Of a DNA stretch of 56,251 nt, positions 43,490-52,879 are shown in pieces. This DNA comes from Nocardioides jejuensis. GTDB taxonomy: Bacteria; Actinomycetota; Actinomycetes; Propionibacteriales; Nocardioidaceae. The stretch spans positions 1-56,251 of the forward strand of contig NZ_SJZJ01000018.1 of assembly GCF_004337475.1 (NCBI RefSeq), in the 5' to 3' direction. Under the pieces are notes generated by a model. That model saw only the letters and a list, made by a program, of their open reading frames with translations. It ran no database searches and had not been told where the DNA came from. How positions within the stretch are numbered: the first letter of the stretch is position 1; every line of letters starts with the position of its first letter. Position numbers and translations under genes: made by a program.

Positions 43490-44386
43490 ATGGAGATCGA
43501 CACCATCCGTGCATTCCTCGCCGTCGCTGACGGCCGGACGGTGACGGAGGTGGCCGAGCGGTCGCACCGCACTCAGCCCGCGATGTCGCGCGCCCTCGCC
43601 CGGCTCGAGCGCGAGGTCGGCACCCAGCTCTTCCAGCGCGTCGGTCGCGGCCTCAACCTCACCCCCGCCGGCCGCGAGCTCGTCCCCCACGCCCGCGAGA
43701 TCGTCGACGCCTTCGACCGCGGCGTCCGCGCCGTCGATGACATGGCCCGGCCGGACGGCGGCCTCGTGCCGGTCGCGTTCCTGCACACGCTCGGCACCTG
43801 GCTGGTCCCCGAGCTGATCCGCGGCTTCCGCGTCGAGCGGCCCAACGTCCGCTTCGACCTCCGCCAGCACGGCGACGAGGGCCTGGTCAGCGACCTGCTC
43901 GACGGCGTCGTCGACCTGGCGATCACGGCCGACCGGCCGGACCACCCCAACATCCAGAGCCGTCGGCTGCTGCTCGAGCCGCTGCGGGTCGTCGTACCGC
44001 CGGACCATCCGCTGGCACGCCGCCGGATGATCAGACTGGAGGAGGTTGCGAACGAGACCTTCATCGCCCTGCGCCCCGGGTTCAGCCTGCGGGCGATCAC
44101 CGAGGACCTGTGCGCGAAGGCCGGGTTCACGCCGCGGATCGGCTTCGAGGGCGAGGAGGTCGAGACGCTGCGCGGCCTGGTCTCCGCCGGCCTGGGCGTC
44201 GCGCTGATCCCGGAGCCGCACGTCGGCGTACCTGCATCGCCACACCTGCGGGTCGCCGACATGGCGGCAAGCCGCGAGATCAGCCTCGCCTGGCTGGAGG
44301 GCCGCAAGCTCGCGGCGCCGTCCGAGCACTTCCGCACGCACACGCTGCAGCAGTCGAAGCAGATCGCTGCCCGACTCGGGCGCTGA
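43490..44386 (+). CDS. LysR-family transcriptional regulator
   Basis: The 298-residue protein has an N-terminal LysR winged HTH (residues 1-60, with TVTEVAERSHRTQPAMSRAL) and a type 2 periplasmic-binding effector domain. Length is standard. It reads in the same direction as aceE, and a T-N11-A-type inverted repeat lies just after its stop and before aceE. It may therefore control aceEF; this is inference. GAACAT six bases before the ATG suggests a leaderless transcript. Confidence 0.9.
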   Translation: MEIDTIRAFLAVADGRTVTEVAERSHRTQPAMSRALARLEREVGTQLFQRVGRGLNLTPAGRELVPHAREIVDAFDRGVRAVDDMARPDGGLVPVAFLHTLGTWLVPELIRGFRVERPNVRFDLRQHGDEGLVSDLLDGVVDLAITADRPDHPNIQSRRLLLEPLRVVVPPDHPLARRRMIRLEEVANETFIALRPGFSLRAITEDLCAKAGFTPRIGFEGEEVETLRGLVSAGLGVALIPEPHVGVPASPHLRVADMAASREISLAWLEGRKLAAPSEHFRTHTLQQSKQIAARLGR

Positions 44387-44397
44387 CCCGGACGGCT

Positions 44398-44484
44398 GAT
44401 TCATACGCTTGGTGCATGAATCGTGGGCTTCGATGACATTGGACGCATGACAGGCACCACGGAATGATGGGTGACACCGCTCAC
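44398..44484 (+). promoter_or_regulatory. aceE upstream region: LysR-type box and GTGA-N6-TCAC site
   Basis: A seven-base perfect inverted repeat GATTCAT/ATGAATC (44398-44404 and 44416-44422) with 11 bases between fits a LysR T-N11-A box. A second inverted repeat of nine bases (44428-44436 and 44488-44496) spans the region. GTGA-N6-TCAC lies at 44471-44484, about 20 bases before the aceE ATG. The promoter hexamers could not be assigned with confidence. Confidence 0.5.
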
Positions 44485-44504
44485 ACATCATCGAAGGGCC
44501 ATCC

Positions 44505-47171
44505 ATGTCCGACATCGATCCCGCTGAGACCCGCGAATGGCGCGACGCACTCGCCGCCGTCGTCGAGTTCGAGGGCGAGACCCGCACCCAGTTCCTGCTG
44601 GAGCAGCTCGTCGAAGAGGCCAACCGGCTCGGCGCCCGCGTCCCGTTCCCGGCCACCACGCCGTACGTCAACACGATCCACATCGATGAGGAGGCGCAGC
44701 ACCCCGGCGACCTCGACCTCGAGCTGAAGATCCGCTCCGCCATCCGGTGGAACGCGATGATGATGGTGCTGCGGGCCAACAAGACCTCGACCGAGCTCGG
44801 CGGCCACCTGGCCAGCTTCCAGTCCGCTGCGACGCTCTACGAGATCGGCTTCCAGCACTTCTGGCACGGCGACAACGCCGCGGCCGACGGCCACGGCGGC
44901 GACCTGCTCTACATCCAGGGCCACCTCGCGCCGGGCATCTACTCCCGCGCCTTCCTCGAGGGCCGGCTCACCGCCGAGCAGCTCGACAACTTCCGCCAGG
45001 AGACCGGCGGCGACGGGCTGTCGTCGTACCCGCACCCGTGGCTGATGCCCGACTTCTGGCAGTTCCCCACCGTGTCGATGGGCCTCGGCCCGCTGATGGC
45101 GATCTATCAGGCCCGCTTCCTGAAGTACCTCCACGCGCGCGGCCTCGCCGACACCGCCGAGCGCAAGGTCTGGGCCTTCCTCGGCGACGGCGAGTGTGAC
45201 GAGCCCGAGTCGCTCGGTGCGATCGCGATGGCCTCGCGGGAGAAGCTCGACAACCTGATCTTCGTCATCAACTGCAACCTCCAGCGCCTCGACGGACCGG
45301 TCCGCGGCAACGCGAAGATCATCCAGGAGCTCGAAGGCAGCTTCCGCGGCGCCGGCTGGAACGTCCTCAAGGTGATCTGGGGCTCCGGCTGGGACCGCCT
45401 CCTCGCCAACGACCACACCGGTGCGCTGAAGCGCCGGATGATGGAGTGCGTCGACGGCGAGTACCAGAACTTCAAGGCCAAGGACGGCGCCTACGTCCGC
45501 GAGCACTTCTTCGGGGTCTCCGAGGAGCTGCGCGCGATGGTCAAGGACATGACCGACGACGAGATCTGGCGCCTGACCCGCGGTGGCCACGACCCGCAGA
45601 AGGTGTACGCCGCGTACGCCGCCGCGACCTCGCACGTCGGCAGCCCGACCGTGATCCTGGCCAAGACCGTCAAGGGCTACGGCCTCGGCAAGGCCGGCGA
45701 GGCGCAGAACATCGCGCACCAGGCGAAGAAGGTCGCGGAGCCCGCGCTCAAGGTCTTCCGCGACCGCTTCAACATCCCGGTCGACGACGAGCACCTGCTC
45801 GACTACCCCTACGTCACCTTCGCCGAGGGTTCGCCCGAGCACACCTACCTGCACAAGCAGCGCGAGGCGCTCGGCGGCTACCTCCCGGCCCGTCGGCGTA
45901 CGTCGGCCGCGCTGGAGGTCCCCGAGGCGTCGGCGTTCGCGAAGCAGATCGCGGGCACCGAGGGCCGCGAGGTCTCCACGACCATGGCGTTCGTCCAGAT
46001 CCTCACGACGCTGCTGCGCGACAAGAACATCGGCAAGCGGATCGTCCCGATCGTCCCGGACGAGGCCCGCACCTTCGGCATGGAGGGCCTCTTCCGGCAG
46101 ATCGGCATCTTCAGCCAGGAGGGCCAGCTCTACACGCCGCAGGACGCCGAGCAGGTGATGTTCTACAAGGAGGACCAGGCCGGTCAGATCCTCGAGGAGG
46201 GCATCAACGAGGCGGGCGCGATCTCGTCGTGGATCGCGGCGGCCACGTCGTACTCATCCAACGACGCCCCGATGATCCCCTTCTACATCTACTACTCGAT
46301 GTTCGGCTTCCAGCGGATCGGCGACCTCGCCTGGGCCGCCGGCGACATGCGCGCGCGGGGCTTCCTGCTCGGCGGCACCGCGGGCCGGACCACGCTCAAC
46401 GGCGAGGGCCTGCAGCACGAGGACGGGCATTCGCACCTCCAGGCGGCGCTCATCCCGAACTGCGTCTCCTACGACCCGACGTACGGCTACGAGCTCGCGG
46501 TGATCATCGCCGACGGCCTCAAGCGCATGTACGCCGAGCAGGAGGACGTCTTCTACTACCTCACGCTGATGAACGAGAACTACGAGCACCCGGCCATGCC
46601 GGAGGGCGTCGAGGAGGGCATCCTCCGCGGCATGTACCCGCTCCGTGAAGCGGCGAAGAAGCGCGGCAAGTCCACCGCCCAGGTGCAGCTGATGGGCTCG
46701 GGCACCATCCTCCGCGAGGTCATCGCGGCCGCCGACCTCCTCGCGGCCGACTGGGGCATCGCCGCCGACGTCTGGAGCGTCCCGAGCTTCACCGAGCTGC
46801 GCCGCGACGGCCTCGACGTCGAGCGGTGGAACACGCTGCACCCGCTCGAGGCGCCGCGTGTCTCCTACGTCGAACAGGCACTCACCGGGCGCAACGGCCC
46901 GGTCATCGCCGCGACCGACTACATGAAGGCGTACGCCGACCAGATCCGCGCCTTCGTGCCCGGCTCGTTCACCTCCCTGGGCACCGACGGCTTCGGCCGC
47001 TCCGACTACCGCGTCAACCTGCGACGTCACTTCGAGGTGGACCGCTACTTCGTGGCGGTCTCGGCCCTCCAGCGCCTGGCGGACGAGGGCGCGATCGAGC
47101 GCTCCGTCGTCGCCGAGGCGCTCACCAAGTACGGCATCGACCCCGACCGGCCCGCGCCGGCTCTCGCGTAA
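44505..47171 (+). CDS. aceE: Pyruvate dehydrogenase E1 component, homodimeric
   Basis: The 888-residue thiamine-diphosphate enzyme decarboxylates pyruvate and acetylates the E2 lipoyl group. The ThDP motif GDGECDEPES...N is visible about a quarter of the way in, and NTIHIDEEAQHPGD near the start is typical of AceE. The length fits the single-chain actinobacterial E1. It is followed after 12 bases by aceF. E3 (lpd) is not in the window. Confidence 0.97.
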   Translation: MSDIDPAETREWRDALAAVVEFEGETRTQFLLEQLVEEANRLGARVPFPATTPYVNTIHIDEEAQHPGDLDLELKIRSAIRWNAMMMVLRANKTSTELGGHLASFQSAATLYEIGFQHFWHGDNAAADGHGGDLLYIQGHLAPGIYSRAFLEGRLTAEQLDNFRQETGGDGLSSYPHPWLMPDFWQFPTVSMGLGPLMAIYQARFLKYLHARGLADTAERKVWAFLGDGECDEPESLGAIAMASREKLDNLIFVINCNLQRLDGPVRGNAKIIQELEGSFRGAGWNVLKVIWGSGWDRLLANDHTGALKRRMMECVDGEYQNFKAKDGAYVREHFFGVSEELRAMVKDMTDDEIWRLTRGGHDPQKVYAAYAAATSHVGSPTVILAKTVKGYGLGKAGEAQNIAHQAKKVAEPALKVFRDRFNIPVDDEHLLDYPYVTFAEGSPEHTYLHKQREALGGYLPARRRTSAALEVPEASAFAKQIAGTEGREVSTTMAFVQILTTLLRDKNIGKRIVPIVPDEARTFGMEGLFRQIGIFSQEGQLYTPQDAEQVMFYKEDQAGQILEEGINEAGAISSWIAAATSYSSNDAPMIPFYIYYSMFGFQRIGDLAWAAGDMRARGFLLGGTAGRTTLNGEGLQHEDGHSHLQAALIPNCVSYDPTYGYELAVIIADGLKRMYAEQEDVFYYLTLMNENYEHPAMPEGVEEGILRGMYPLREAAKKRGKSTAQVQLMGSGTILREVIAAADLLAADWGIAADVWSVPSFTELRRDGLDVERWNTLHPLEAPRVSYVEQALTGRNGPVIAATDYMKAYADQIRAFVPGSFTSLGTDGFGRSDYRVNLRRHFEVDRYFVAVSALQRLADEGAIERSVVAEALTKYGIDPDRPAPALA

Positions 47172-47183
47172 AGGAAGGCAGCC

Positions 47184-48494
47184 ATGCCGAACACCATCGA
47201 GATCAAGGTTCCCGACATCGGTGAGTACACCGACGTACCCGTCATCGACGTGCTCGTGAGCGTCGGCGACACGGTCGACGTCGAGGCGCCGCTGATCACC
47301 CTCGAGACCGACAAGGCGACGATGGACATCCCGGCGCCCGCCGCCGGCACCATCACCGCGCTCTCCGTCAAGAACGGCGACACCGTCAGCGAAGGCACCG
47401 TCATCGCGGTGATCGAGTCTTCCGATGGGGCCGGCGCGCCGGTTGAGGAGGCCGTGCCCGAGTCGGCACCCTCCTCCGCCGCACCCGTCGCCGCGGCTAG
47501 CGCCGCGCCCGCCCGCCAGACCCCGCCAGCGGAGGAGGAGGGCGCCGCCCCGGTCCCGGCCGCGGCCGGCGCACCGGCCGCTCCGGTTTCCGGTGACTCG
47601 GACGGCCTGCGTGCCACCCCGCTCGTACGCCGCCTGGCGCGCGAGCTCGAGGTCGAGCTCGCGGTCGTCAAGGGCACCGGCGTGAGCGGTCGCGTGACCA
47701 AGCAGGACCTGCTGGCCCACTACGCCGGCGGATCTGCCCCGGCGGCGGCCGCGTCCGGCGGCTCCGGCATCCCGCCGATCCCGCCGGTCGACTTCGCGAA
47801 GTTCGGTCCGGTCCGCACGGTGCCGCTGCCGCGGATCAAGAAGATCTCCGGTCCGTTCCTGCACCGCTCGTGGCTCAACGTCCCGCACGTGACGCACAAC
47901 GACGAGGCCGACATCACCGACCTCGACGCCTACCGCAAGGAGCTCGACGCGGTCGCGAAGACCGAGGGCTACCGCGTAACGCTGCTGGCGTTCCTGCTCA
48001 AGGCGTCGGCGTCCGCACTGCGGAAGTACCCCGAGCTCAACAGCTCGCTGTCCGGCGACGACCTGGTCTACAAGGACTACATCAACATCGGCGTCGCCGT
48101 GGACACCCCCGACGGCCTCGTCGTCCCGGTGGTCAAGGACGTCGACCGCAAGGGCATCACCGAGCTGTCGCACGACCTCGCGGACCTGTCGGCGCGAGCC
48201 CGCGACGGCAAGCTCGCGGCGACCGACATGCAGGGTGGCACCTTCACGATCTCCAGCCTCGGCGGCATCGGCGGCACGTCGTTCACCCCGATCGTCAACG
48301 CCCCCGAGGTCGCGATCCTGGGTGTCGTGCGCTCGAAGATGGCGCCGGTCTGGAACGGCACGGAGTTCGAGCCGCGGCTGATGCTGCCGCTGTCGCTCTC
48401 CTACGACCACCGGGTCATCGACGGGGCCCTCGCGGCGCGCTTCACCGCGCACCTGGGCACCCTCGTCAGCGACGTACGCCGGCTGGTGCTGTGA
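47184..48494 (+). CDS. aceF: Dihydrolipoamide acyltransferase (E2)
   Basis: The 436-residue protein contains one N-terminal lipoyl domain with Lys44 in ETDKATMD. An Ala/Pro linker and a peripheral subunit-binding domain (ATPLVRRLAREL...GRVTKQDLL) follow, then the catalytic domain with His409 and Asp413 in SYDHRVIDG. It transfers the acetyl group to CoA. Only a single lipoyl domain is present. AAGGAAGG precedes the ATG. The stop overlaps the following small gene. Confidence 0.95.
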   Translation: MPNTIEIKVPDIGEYTDVPVIDVLVSVGDTVDVEAPLITLETDKATMDIPAPAAGTITALSVKNGDTVSEGTVIAVIESSDGAGAPVEEAVPESAPSSAAPVAAASAAPARQTPPAEEEGAAPVPAAAGAPAAPVSGDSDGLRATPLVRRLARELEVELAVVKGTGVSGRVTKQDLLAHYAGGSAPAAAASGGSGIPPIPPVDFAKFGPVRTVPLPRIKKISGPFLHRSWLNVPHVTHNDEADITDLDAYRKELDAVAKTEGYRVTLLAFLLKASASALRKYPELNSSLSGDDLVYKDYINIGVAVDTPDGLVVPVVKDVDRKGITELSHDLADLSARARDGKLAATDMQGGTFTISSLGGIGGTSFTPIVNAPEVAILGVVRSKMAPVWNGTEFEPRLMLPLSLSYDHRVIDGALAARFTAHLGTLVSDVRRLVL

Positions 48495-48718
48495 CCACCT
48501 CGACCACGGTCCGTCCACTGTTGGCCACGGCGCAGCACCGCGCGCCGTGGACCGACCGGCCCTGGGGCGTGCTGCACGCCGCGGTCGAAGGTGCGGCCGA
48601 GACGCTGTGCGGTCAGCCCTCGCTGACCTGGCCGAAGTTCTGGCGGCTGACGTTCCGGCCCGGGGCGCGCGACACCTGCGGCGCGTGCAGCGCAGCACTT
48701 CGGCGCCACGCCGGCTGA
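48491..48718 (+). CDS. Small Cys-containing protein coupled to aceF
   Basis: The 75-residue protein is not recognised. A GTG start overlaps the aceF stop (GTGA), the same coupling used elsewhere in the window, which supports it as a real gene. It holds three Cys: one in TLCGQ and a CGAC pair in DTCGACSAAL, plus several Trp. With the adjacent His this could form a zinc site. No signal peptide. Its partner and function are unknown; co-translation with E2 suggests a link to the dehydrogenase complex. Confidence 0.6.
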   Translation: MTTSTTVRPLLATAQHRAPWTDRPWGVLHAAVEGAAETLCGQPSLTWPKFWRLTFRPGARDTCGACSAALRRHAG

Positions 48719-48734
48719 TCCGGCGTACTGCTGA

Positions 48735-49349
48735 TCAGGCGGTCGCAGCGCGGCACTCGTCGCGCTGCGCGCCGCAGATCGAGCAGTACCAGTGCAGTCC
48801 GCCGCAGGCCTCGCAGAGTGGCCGGTCGAAGTCGGCCGAGTTGCAGATGTGGGTGGGCGCCGGCGGCTTTTCCGCCGCCGGTGCCACCTGCTCGACCTCC
48901 GGGACGTCGACGTCCTCGGCGTCCACGACGGGCGTGGGGTCCGCGAGCGGCTCGACGTCACCCAGGCCGGCCTGCTCCATGCGCTCGATCTTGTGGTGCC
49001 GTTCGCAGGTGAGCTCGTGCTCGTCGAGCTGATCGATCGGGACCATCACGAAGCACTCGGGGCAGACCTGCGCCTGCGGCGGCTCGTGCAGCGTGCCCGG
49101 CGTACGTGCCTGCGCAGGCTCGGCCTCGGGCGTGGACGCCTCGTCGGTCGCGAGGTGGCGCTCGACCACCGCGCGCAGCTCGGCGGCATGCGCGATGGTC
49201 AGACGGATCTCGGCGTCGACCGTCTCGCTCGACCCCTCACTGGCTGTCTCGCGAGCACGCTGGATCGCAGCCGACGACCACTCCTCGACCAGGTCCCACA
49301 GCTCCTCCAGGAGCGCCGGGGTCACCTCGCTCTGCGCTGCCACGTCCAC
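48735..49349 (-). CDS. Hypothetical protein with two zinc-binding Cys/His clusters
   Basis: The 204-residue protein has a helical N-terminal half (about residues 10-70) and a C-x2-C...H-x3-C finger (CPECFVMVP...EHELTC). An acidic Val/Pro-rich linker and a second Cys-rich cluster follow near the C terminus (CEACG, CSICG, and others). It looks like a cytoplasmic zinc-ribbon protein. The function is unknown. The GTG at 49349 is used; a second GTG six bases downstream is possible. It converges on the small Cys protein. Confidence 0.7.
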   Translation of the reverse strand: MDVAAQSEVTPALLEELWDLVEEWSSAAIQRARETASEGSSETVDAEIRLTIAHAAELRAVVERHLATDEASTPEAEPAQARTPGTLHEPPQAQVCPECFVMVPIDQLDEHELTCERHHKIERMEQAGLGDVEPLADPTPVVDAEDVDVPEVEQVAPAAEKPPAPTHICNSADFDRPLCEACGGLHWYCSICGAQRDECRAATA

Positions 49350-49433
49350 CTCTCACCGATTCACGAACTGTGAAGCGACGGTAGCGAGCAAGACCGGACA
49401 CCGATGCCCAAATCACCAGAGTTGGTCGGTGAC

Positions 49434-49480
49434 AATGCGCGCATTCTGCAAAATTGGGGTCTTCCGCTGCGGTCTAGACC
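49434..49480. promoter_or_regulatory. Two palindromes upstream of the RTX mini-protein
   Basis: The 192-base region between the divergent genes at 49349 and 49542 holds a perfect 12-bp palindrome AATGCGCGCATT (49434-49445) and a 10-bp palindrome GGTCTAGACC (49471-49480). Both are 60-110 bases ahead of the RTX gene. They may be operators; promoter hexamers are ambiguous. Confidence 0.4.
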
Positions 49481-49541
49481 ACTGTCAGTATCTGCGCAGC
49501 GCCGTCCACTCGGGAGGCGTACCGGACGGAGAGGTCCCCTC

Positions 49542-49988
49542 ATGCGCATGCTCCCCACCGCGGCCGTCGCCGCACTGCTCAGCCTCACGCTCGCCGCACC
49601 TGCCTTCGCCGATGCCAACGTCGGCACGGAGGGCGATGACGTCTACGTCGGCACCAACGGCCCCGACCAGTACGACGGCCTCGGTGGTGACGACACCATC
49701 TCCGGCGGCGCCGCCGTCGACACCCTCTACGGGGGCAACGGCAACGACTCGATCAGCGGCGGCGCGGGCGCTGACTACCTCAACGGTGGCAACGGCGACA
49801 ACACCCTCGACCCGGGCCCGGGTGCCGACGAAACCTACGGCGGCACCGGCAACGACACCATCACGCTCGTCAACGACGACGCCCTGGATGTCGTCCAGTG
49901 CGGCGGCGGCTACGACGTGGTCATCCTCGTCGGCGGCTACGACACCAACGACCAGGTCGGCGCGACCTGCGAGGAGGTGCGCTTCTGA
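49542..49988 (+). CDS. Secreted RTX (hemolysin-type calcium-binding) mini-protein
   Basis: The 148-residue protein has a signal peptide (MRML then a hydrophobic core ending AFA, about residue 24). Four to five glycine/aspartate nonapeptide repeats such as GGNGNDSIS, GGAGADYLN and GGTGNDTIT follow; these bind calcium in a parallel beta-roll. Two Cys near the end may form a disulfide. No enzymatic domain is attached, so it is only a calcium-binding module. GGAGAGG precedes the ATG. Confidence 0.82.
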   Translation: MRMLPTAAVAALLSLTLAAPAFADANVGTEGDDVYVGTNGPDQYDGLGGDDTISGGAAVDTLYGGNGNDSISGGAGADYLNGGNGDNTLDPGPGADETYGGTGNDTITLVNDDALDVVQCGGGYDVVILVGGYDTNDQVGATCEEVRF

Positions 49989-50010
49989 CGCGCGCCTCCG
50001 CCCCGGCGGC

Positions 50011-50967
50011 TCAGTAGTACCAGGGGTACGGCGACCAGTCCGGCTCGCGCTTCTCGAGGAACTGGTCGCGACCCTCCTGGGCCTCGTCGGTCATGTACGC
50101 CAGCCGTGTGGTTTCGCCGGCGAAGAGCTGCTGGCCGACGAGGCCGTCATCGAGGAGGTTGAAGGAGTACTTCAGCATCCGCTGCGCCGTCGGGGACTTG
50201 CCGTTGATCTTGCGGCCCCACTCCAGCGCGACCTTCTCGAGCTGGCTGTGCTCGGCGACGCGGTTGACGGCACCCATGCGGTGCATCTCCTCGGCGTCGT
50301 ACTCGTCGGCGAGGAAGAAGATCTCGCGGGCGAACTTCTGGCCGACCTGACGCGCGAGGTACGCCGACCCGTAGCCGCCGTCGAACGAGCCGACGTCCGC
50401 GTCGGTCTGCTTGAAGCGCGCGTGCTCCTTGCTCGCGAGCGTCAGGTCGCAGACGACGTGCAGCGAGTGACCACCACCGGCCGCCCAGCCGGGGACAACG
50501 CAGATGACGACCTTGGGCATGAAGCGGATCAGGCGCTGGCACTCGAGGATGTGCAGACGCGCGAGCTTGGCCTTGTCGATGACCGACGGCTCCTCGGCGC
50601 CGGTGGCTGCCTGACTGTGACCGGCCCCGCTCTCCGTGTCCTCGTACTGATAGCCGGCCTTGCCGCGGATCCGCTGGTCGCCGCCGGTGCAGAACGCCCA
50701 CTTGCCGTTCTTCGCGGACGGCCCGTTGCCGGTGAGGATCACGCAGCCGACGTCGGCGCTCATCCGCGCGTGGTCGAGGGTGCGGAGCAGCTCGTCGACG
50801 GTGTTGGGCCGGAACGCGTTGAGCACGTCCGGCCGGTCGAACGCGATCCGGACGGTGCCGTGCTCCTTCGCGCGGTGGTAGGTGAGGTCCGTCAGGTCCT
50901 CGAATCCCGGGACGACGTCCCAGTCCGCCGGGTCGAAGATCTCGCTGACGCCCTCGATCGCACTCAT
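50011..50967 (-). CDS. menB: 1,4-dihydroxy-2-naphthoyl-CoA synthase
   Basis: The 318-residue crotonase-fold enzyme closes the second ring in menaquinone synthesis. The family motifs WAFCTGGDQRIRG and AGGGHSLHVVCDLTLAS are present, with TDADVGSFDGGYGSAYLAR providing catalytic residues. The C-terminal WSPYPWYY is a MenB hallmark. TAGCCT lies seven bases before the ATG. No other men genes are in the window. Confidence 0.96.
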   Translation of the reverse strand: MSAIEGVSEIFDPADWDVVPGFEDLTDLTYHRAKEHGTVRIAFDRPDVLNAFRPNTVDELLRTLDHARMSADVGCVILTGNGPSAKNGKWAFCTGGDQRIRGKAGYQYEDTESGAGHSQAATGAEEPSVIDKAKLARLHILECQRLIRFMPKVVICVVPGWAAGGGHSLHVVCDLTLASKEHARFKQTDADVGSFDGGYGSAYLARQVGQKFAREIFFLADEYDAEEMHRMGAVNRVAEHSQLEKVALEWGRKINGKSPTAQRMLKYSFNLLDDGLVGQQLFAGETTRLAYMTDEAQEGRDQFLEKREPDWSPYPWYY

Positions 50968-50980
50968 GGGCGACAGGCTA

Positions 50981-51026
50981 GTCGTCCGCGTGAGGCCTAG
51001 CGGGCGGCAGGCCTCAGGCGGACGAC
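50981..51026 (-). terminator. 18-bp hairpin ending the molybdoenzyme/lipoprotein operon
   Basis: Arms 50981-50998 and 51009-51026 pair at 17 of 18 positions around a 10-base loop. It lies directly after the lipoprotein stop on the minus strand and before menB, so it should separate the two units. Confidence 0.7.
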
Positions 51027-51032
51027 CCGACC

Positions 51033-51266
51033 TCACTTGTCGGTCATCATCTCGTCGGACTTCTCGGTCATCGGCGACTCGGACTTGTCATCCATCATCG
51101 AGTCCGACTTCTCCGTCATCGGCGACTTCGACATGTCGTCAGTCATCTGGCTCGTCTTGTCGGACGGGGTCATCGTCGTGTCGTCGCTGCCGCAGGCGGC
51201 CCCCGTCAGGAGTACGCCGCTGATGGCCGCGATGGCGAGGAGGCGGCGGAGTGCGCTGGAAGTCAT
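51033..51266 (-). CDS. Small methionine-rich lipoprotein
   Basis: The 77-residue protein has a lipoprotein signal ending TGAAC with Cys25. The 53-residue mature chain contains nine Met, and is otherwise made of Ser, Thr, Asp, Glu and Lys, with no aromatic residue. SPMTEKSD occurs twice, each followed by a Met pair, and is internally repetitive. It is encoded 72 bases downstream of a SUOX-fold molybdoenzyme and ends at a strong hairpin. Inferred role: a sacrificial, surface-held methionine sink that is oxidised by hypochlorite-type oxidants and re-reduced by the enzyme. It occupies the position held by MPT70/MPT83-type fasciclin lipoproteins in mycobacterial SigK loci. Confidence 0.75.
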   Translation of the reverse strand: MTSSALRRLLAIAAISGVLLTGAACGSDDTTMTPSDKTSQMTDDMSKSPMTEKSDSMMDDKSESPMTEKSDEMMTDK

Positions 51267-51338
51267 GGCTGGATCCTTCGATCGGTGGAACGGACATCTC
51301 GGGTTCGGAGCTGGGTGCACCGCGGACGGGTGGCGACG

Positions 51339-52874
51339 TCAGCCGATGTGGACCTCGACGCTCGGGTAACCCGTGGCCCCATCCGGGGCGACGTCGGCGA
51401 CCGCGCTGGTCTGCGTCGCGCCGGCGAGGTCCGTGGCGCGCGCCTGGAGGCGGTGCGTGCCCGGCTCGGCGGGCCAGGTCCAGCGCCACTGCCGCCAGGT
51501 GTCGATTCCATCGGCGGCAGCCAGCTCCGCCACCTGCCAGGGCCCGTCGTCGACGCGCACCTCCACCTTGCCGATGCCGCGGTGCTGGGCCCAGGCCACC
51601 CCGGCGACGGTGACGTCGCCCGCCTGCGCGCCATCGCCCGGCAGGTCGATCCGGCACCCGGTCTTGATCGGTCCCTGGGGTGCCCACCCACGGTCGGTCC
51701 AGTACGCCGAGAAGTCGGCGAAGCGCGTCACCTCCAGCTCGGTGATCCACTTGGTCGCGGACACGTAGCCGTACAGGCCGGGCACGATCATCCGCACCGG
51801 GAAGCCGTGGTCGATCGGAAGCGGCTGCCCGTTCATCCCGATCGCGAGGAGGGCGTCGCGGCCGTCGGTCAGTGCCGCGAGCGGCGTACCGATCGTGATG
51901 CCGTCGGACCCGCGGGACTGGACGGCGTCCGCCCCCGCACGTACGCCGGCCCGCTCGAGCACGTCGGACACGCGTACGCCGAGCCAGGTGGCGTTGCCGA
52001 TGTACTCGCCCGCGACGGGATTCGAGACGCAGGCGATGGTCACCCGGCGTTCGACGAGAGGCATCGCGAGCAGCTCGCGATAGGTGAGGTCGAACGGCTC
52101 GTCGACGAGGCCACGCACGCGCAGCTTCCAGTCGTCGACGTTGAGTCGCGGCGGGATCAGCGCGATGTCGATCCGGTAGAAGTCGTCGTTCGGTGTGAGG
52201 TGGGGGGTGAGTCCCGGCAGCCGGAAGTCCGCGCCGCGCGGCACAGGGCCCGCAGGGTCGGCGGCGGCGGGCAGGACGACACCGCCGCGGCCCGTCGCTG
52301 CGGGCACCAGGCGGGGCACGCCAGCCCCCGTGACGACCCCCGCGCCGCCCATCACCGTCGCCAGCAGCAGGAACCGTCGCCGGTCGAACCCCGGCGGTGC
52401 CTCGGCCTCCGACACCAGCGCGCCCCCTGCCTGCCCGATCAGCCACCAGAGCGCGGCGCACCCGAGCGCGAGGCCGACCACGAGGGCGACGTACGACGAC
52501 AGGTCGGAGCCGCCCCGGCCGCTGATGAGCGCCAGGGCGTCGACCGAGCCGAGGACGACGAACCCCACGATCCCGAGCGGACGCCGCCAGCGAGCCGCGA
52601 TCCCGACCGCGGCCAGCAGGAGGGCCGTGACGACGAGCATGTTGCCGAGCAGGACCGTCTTGTCAGCGGTGCCGAACTGCGCGACGGCCCATTCCTTCAG
52701 CGGCCGCGGCGTGAGGTCGATCAAGCGGTCACCGAGGGCGATCAGCGGCGACGGGGTCGCGTGGAAGACAGCAGCCAGGCCCTGGGCAACACCGAGACCG
52801 AGGGCGCCTGCGCCGAGACCGGCGAACGCTGCCTCCAGCCGGGAGGACGTGGAAGAGTGCGAAAGGGTGATCAC
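51339..52874 (-). CDS. Membrane-anchored SUOX-fold molybdopterin oxidoreductase
   Basis: The 511-residue protein has about four N-terminal membrane helices (to about residue 147). A further helix after an RRR motif (about 166-187) is followed by an extracytoplasmic SUOX domain. Cys282 (IACVSN) is the expected molybdenum ligand, and GHGFPVR-like DHGFPVRMIVPG and SATKWITELEV are family motifs. A C-terminal Ig-like dimerisation domain closes the chain. Relatives include sulfite oxidases and the methionine sulfoxide reductase MsrP/YedY. The GTG at 52874 lies just five bases after the ECF -10-like CCGAACCC, so its mRNA is probably leaderless. Transcribed with the Met-rich lipoprotein. Confidence 0.85.
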   Translation of the reverse strand: MITLSHSSTSSRLEAAFAGLGAGALGLGVAQGLAAVFHATPSPLIALGDRLIDLTPRPLKEWAVAQFGTADKTVLLGNMLVVTALLLAAVGIAARWRRPLGIVGFVVLGSVDALALISGRGGSDLSSYVALVVGLALGCAALWWLIGQAGGALVSEAEAPPGFDRRRFLLLATVMGGAGVVTGAGVPRLVPAATGRGGVVLPAAADPAGPVPRGADFRLPGLTPHLTPNDDFYRIDIALIPPRLNVDDWKLRVRGLVDEPFDLTYRELLAMPLVERRVTIACVSNPVAGEYIGNATWLGVRVSDVLERAGVRAGADAVQSRGSDGITIGTPLAALTDGRDALLAIGMNGQPLPIDHGFPVRMIVPGLYGYVSATKWITELEVTRFADFSAYWTDRGWAPQGPIKTGCRIDLPGDGAQAGDVTVAGVAWAQHRGIGKVEVRVDDGPWQVAELAAADGIDTWRQWRWTWPAEPGTHRLQARATDLAGATQTSAVADVAPDGATGYPSVEVHIG

Positions 52875-52879
52875 GTAGC

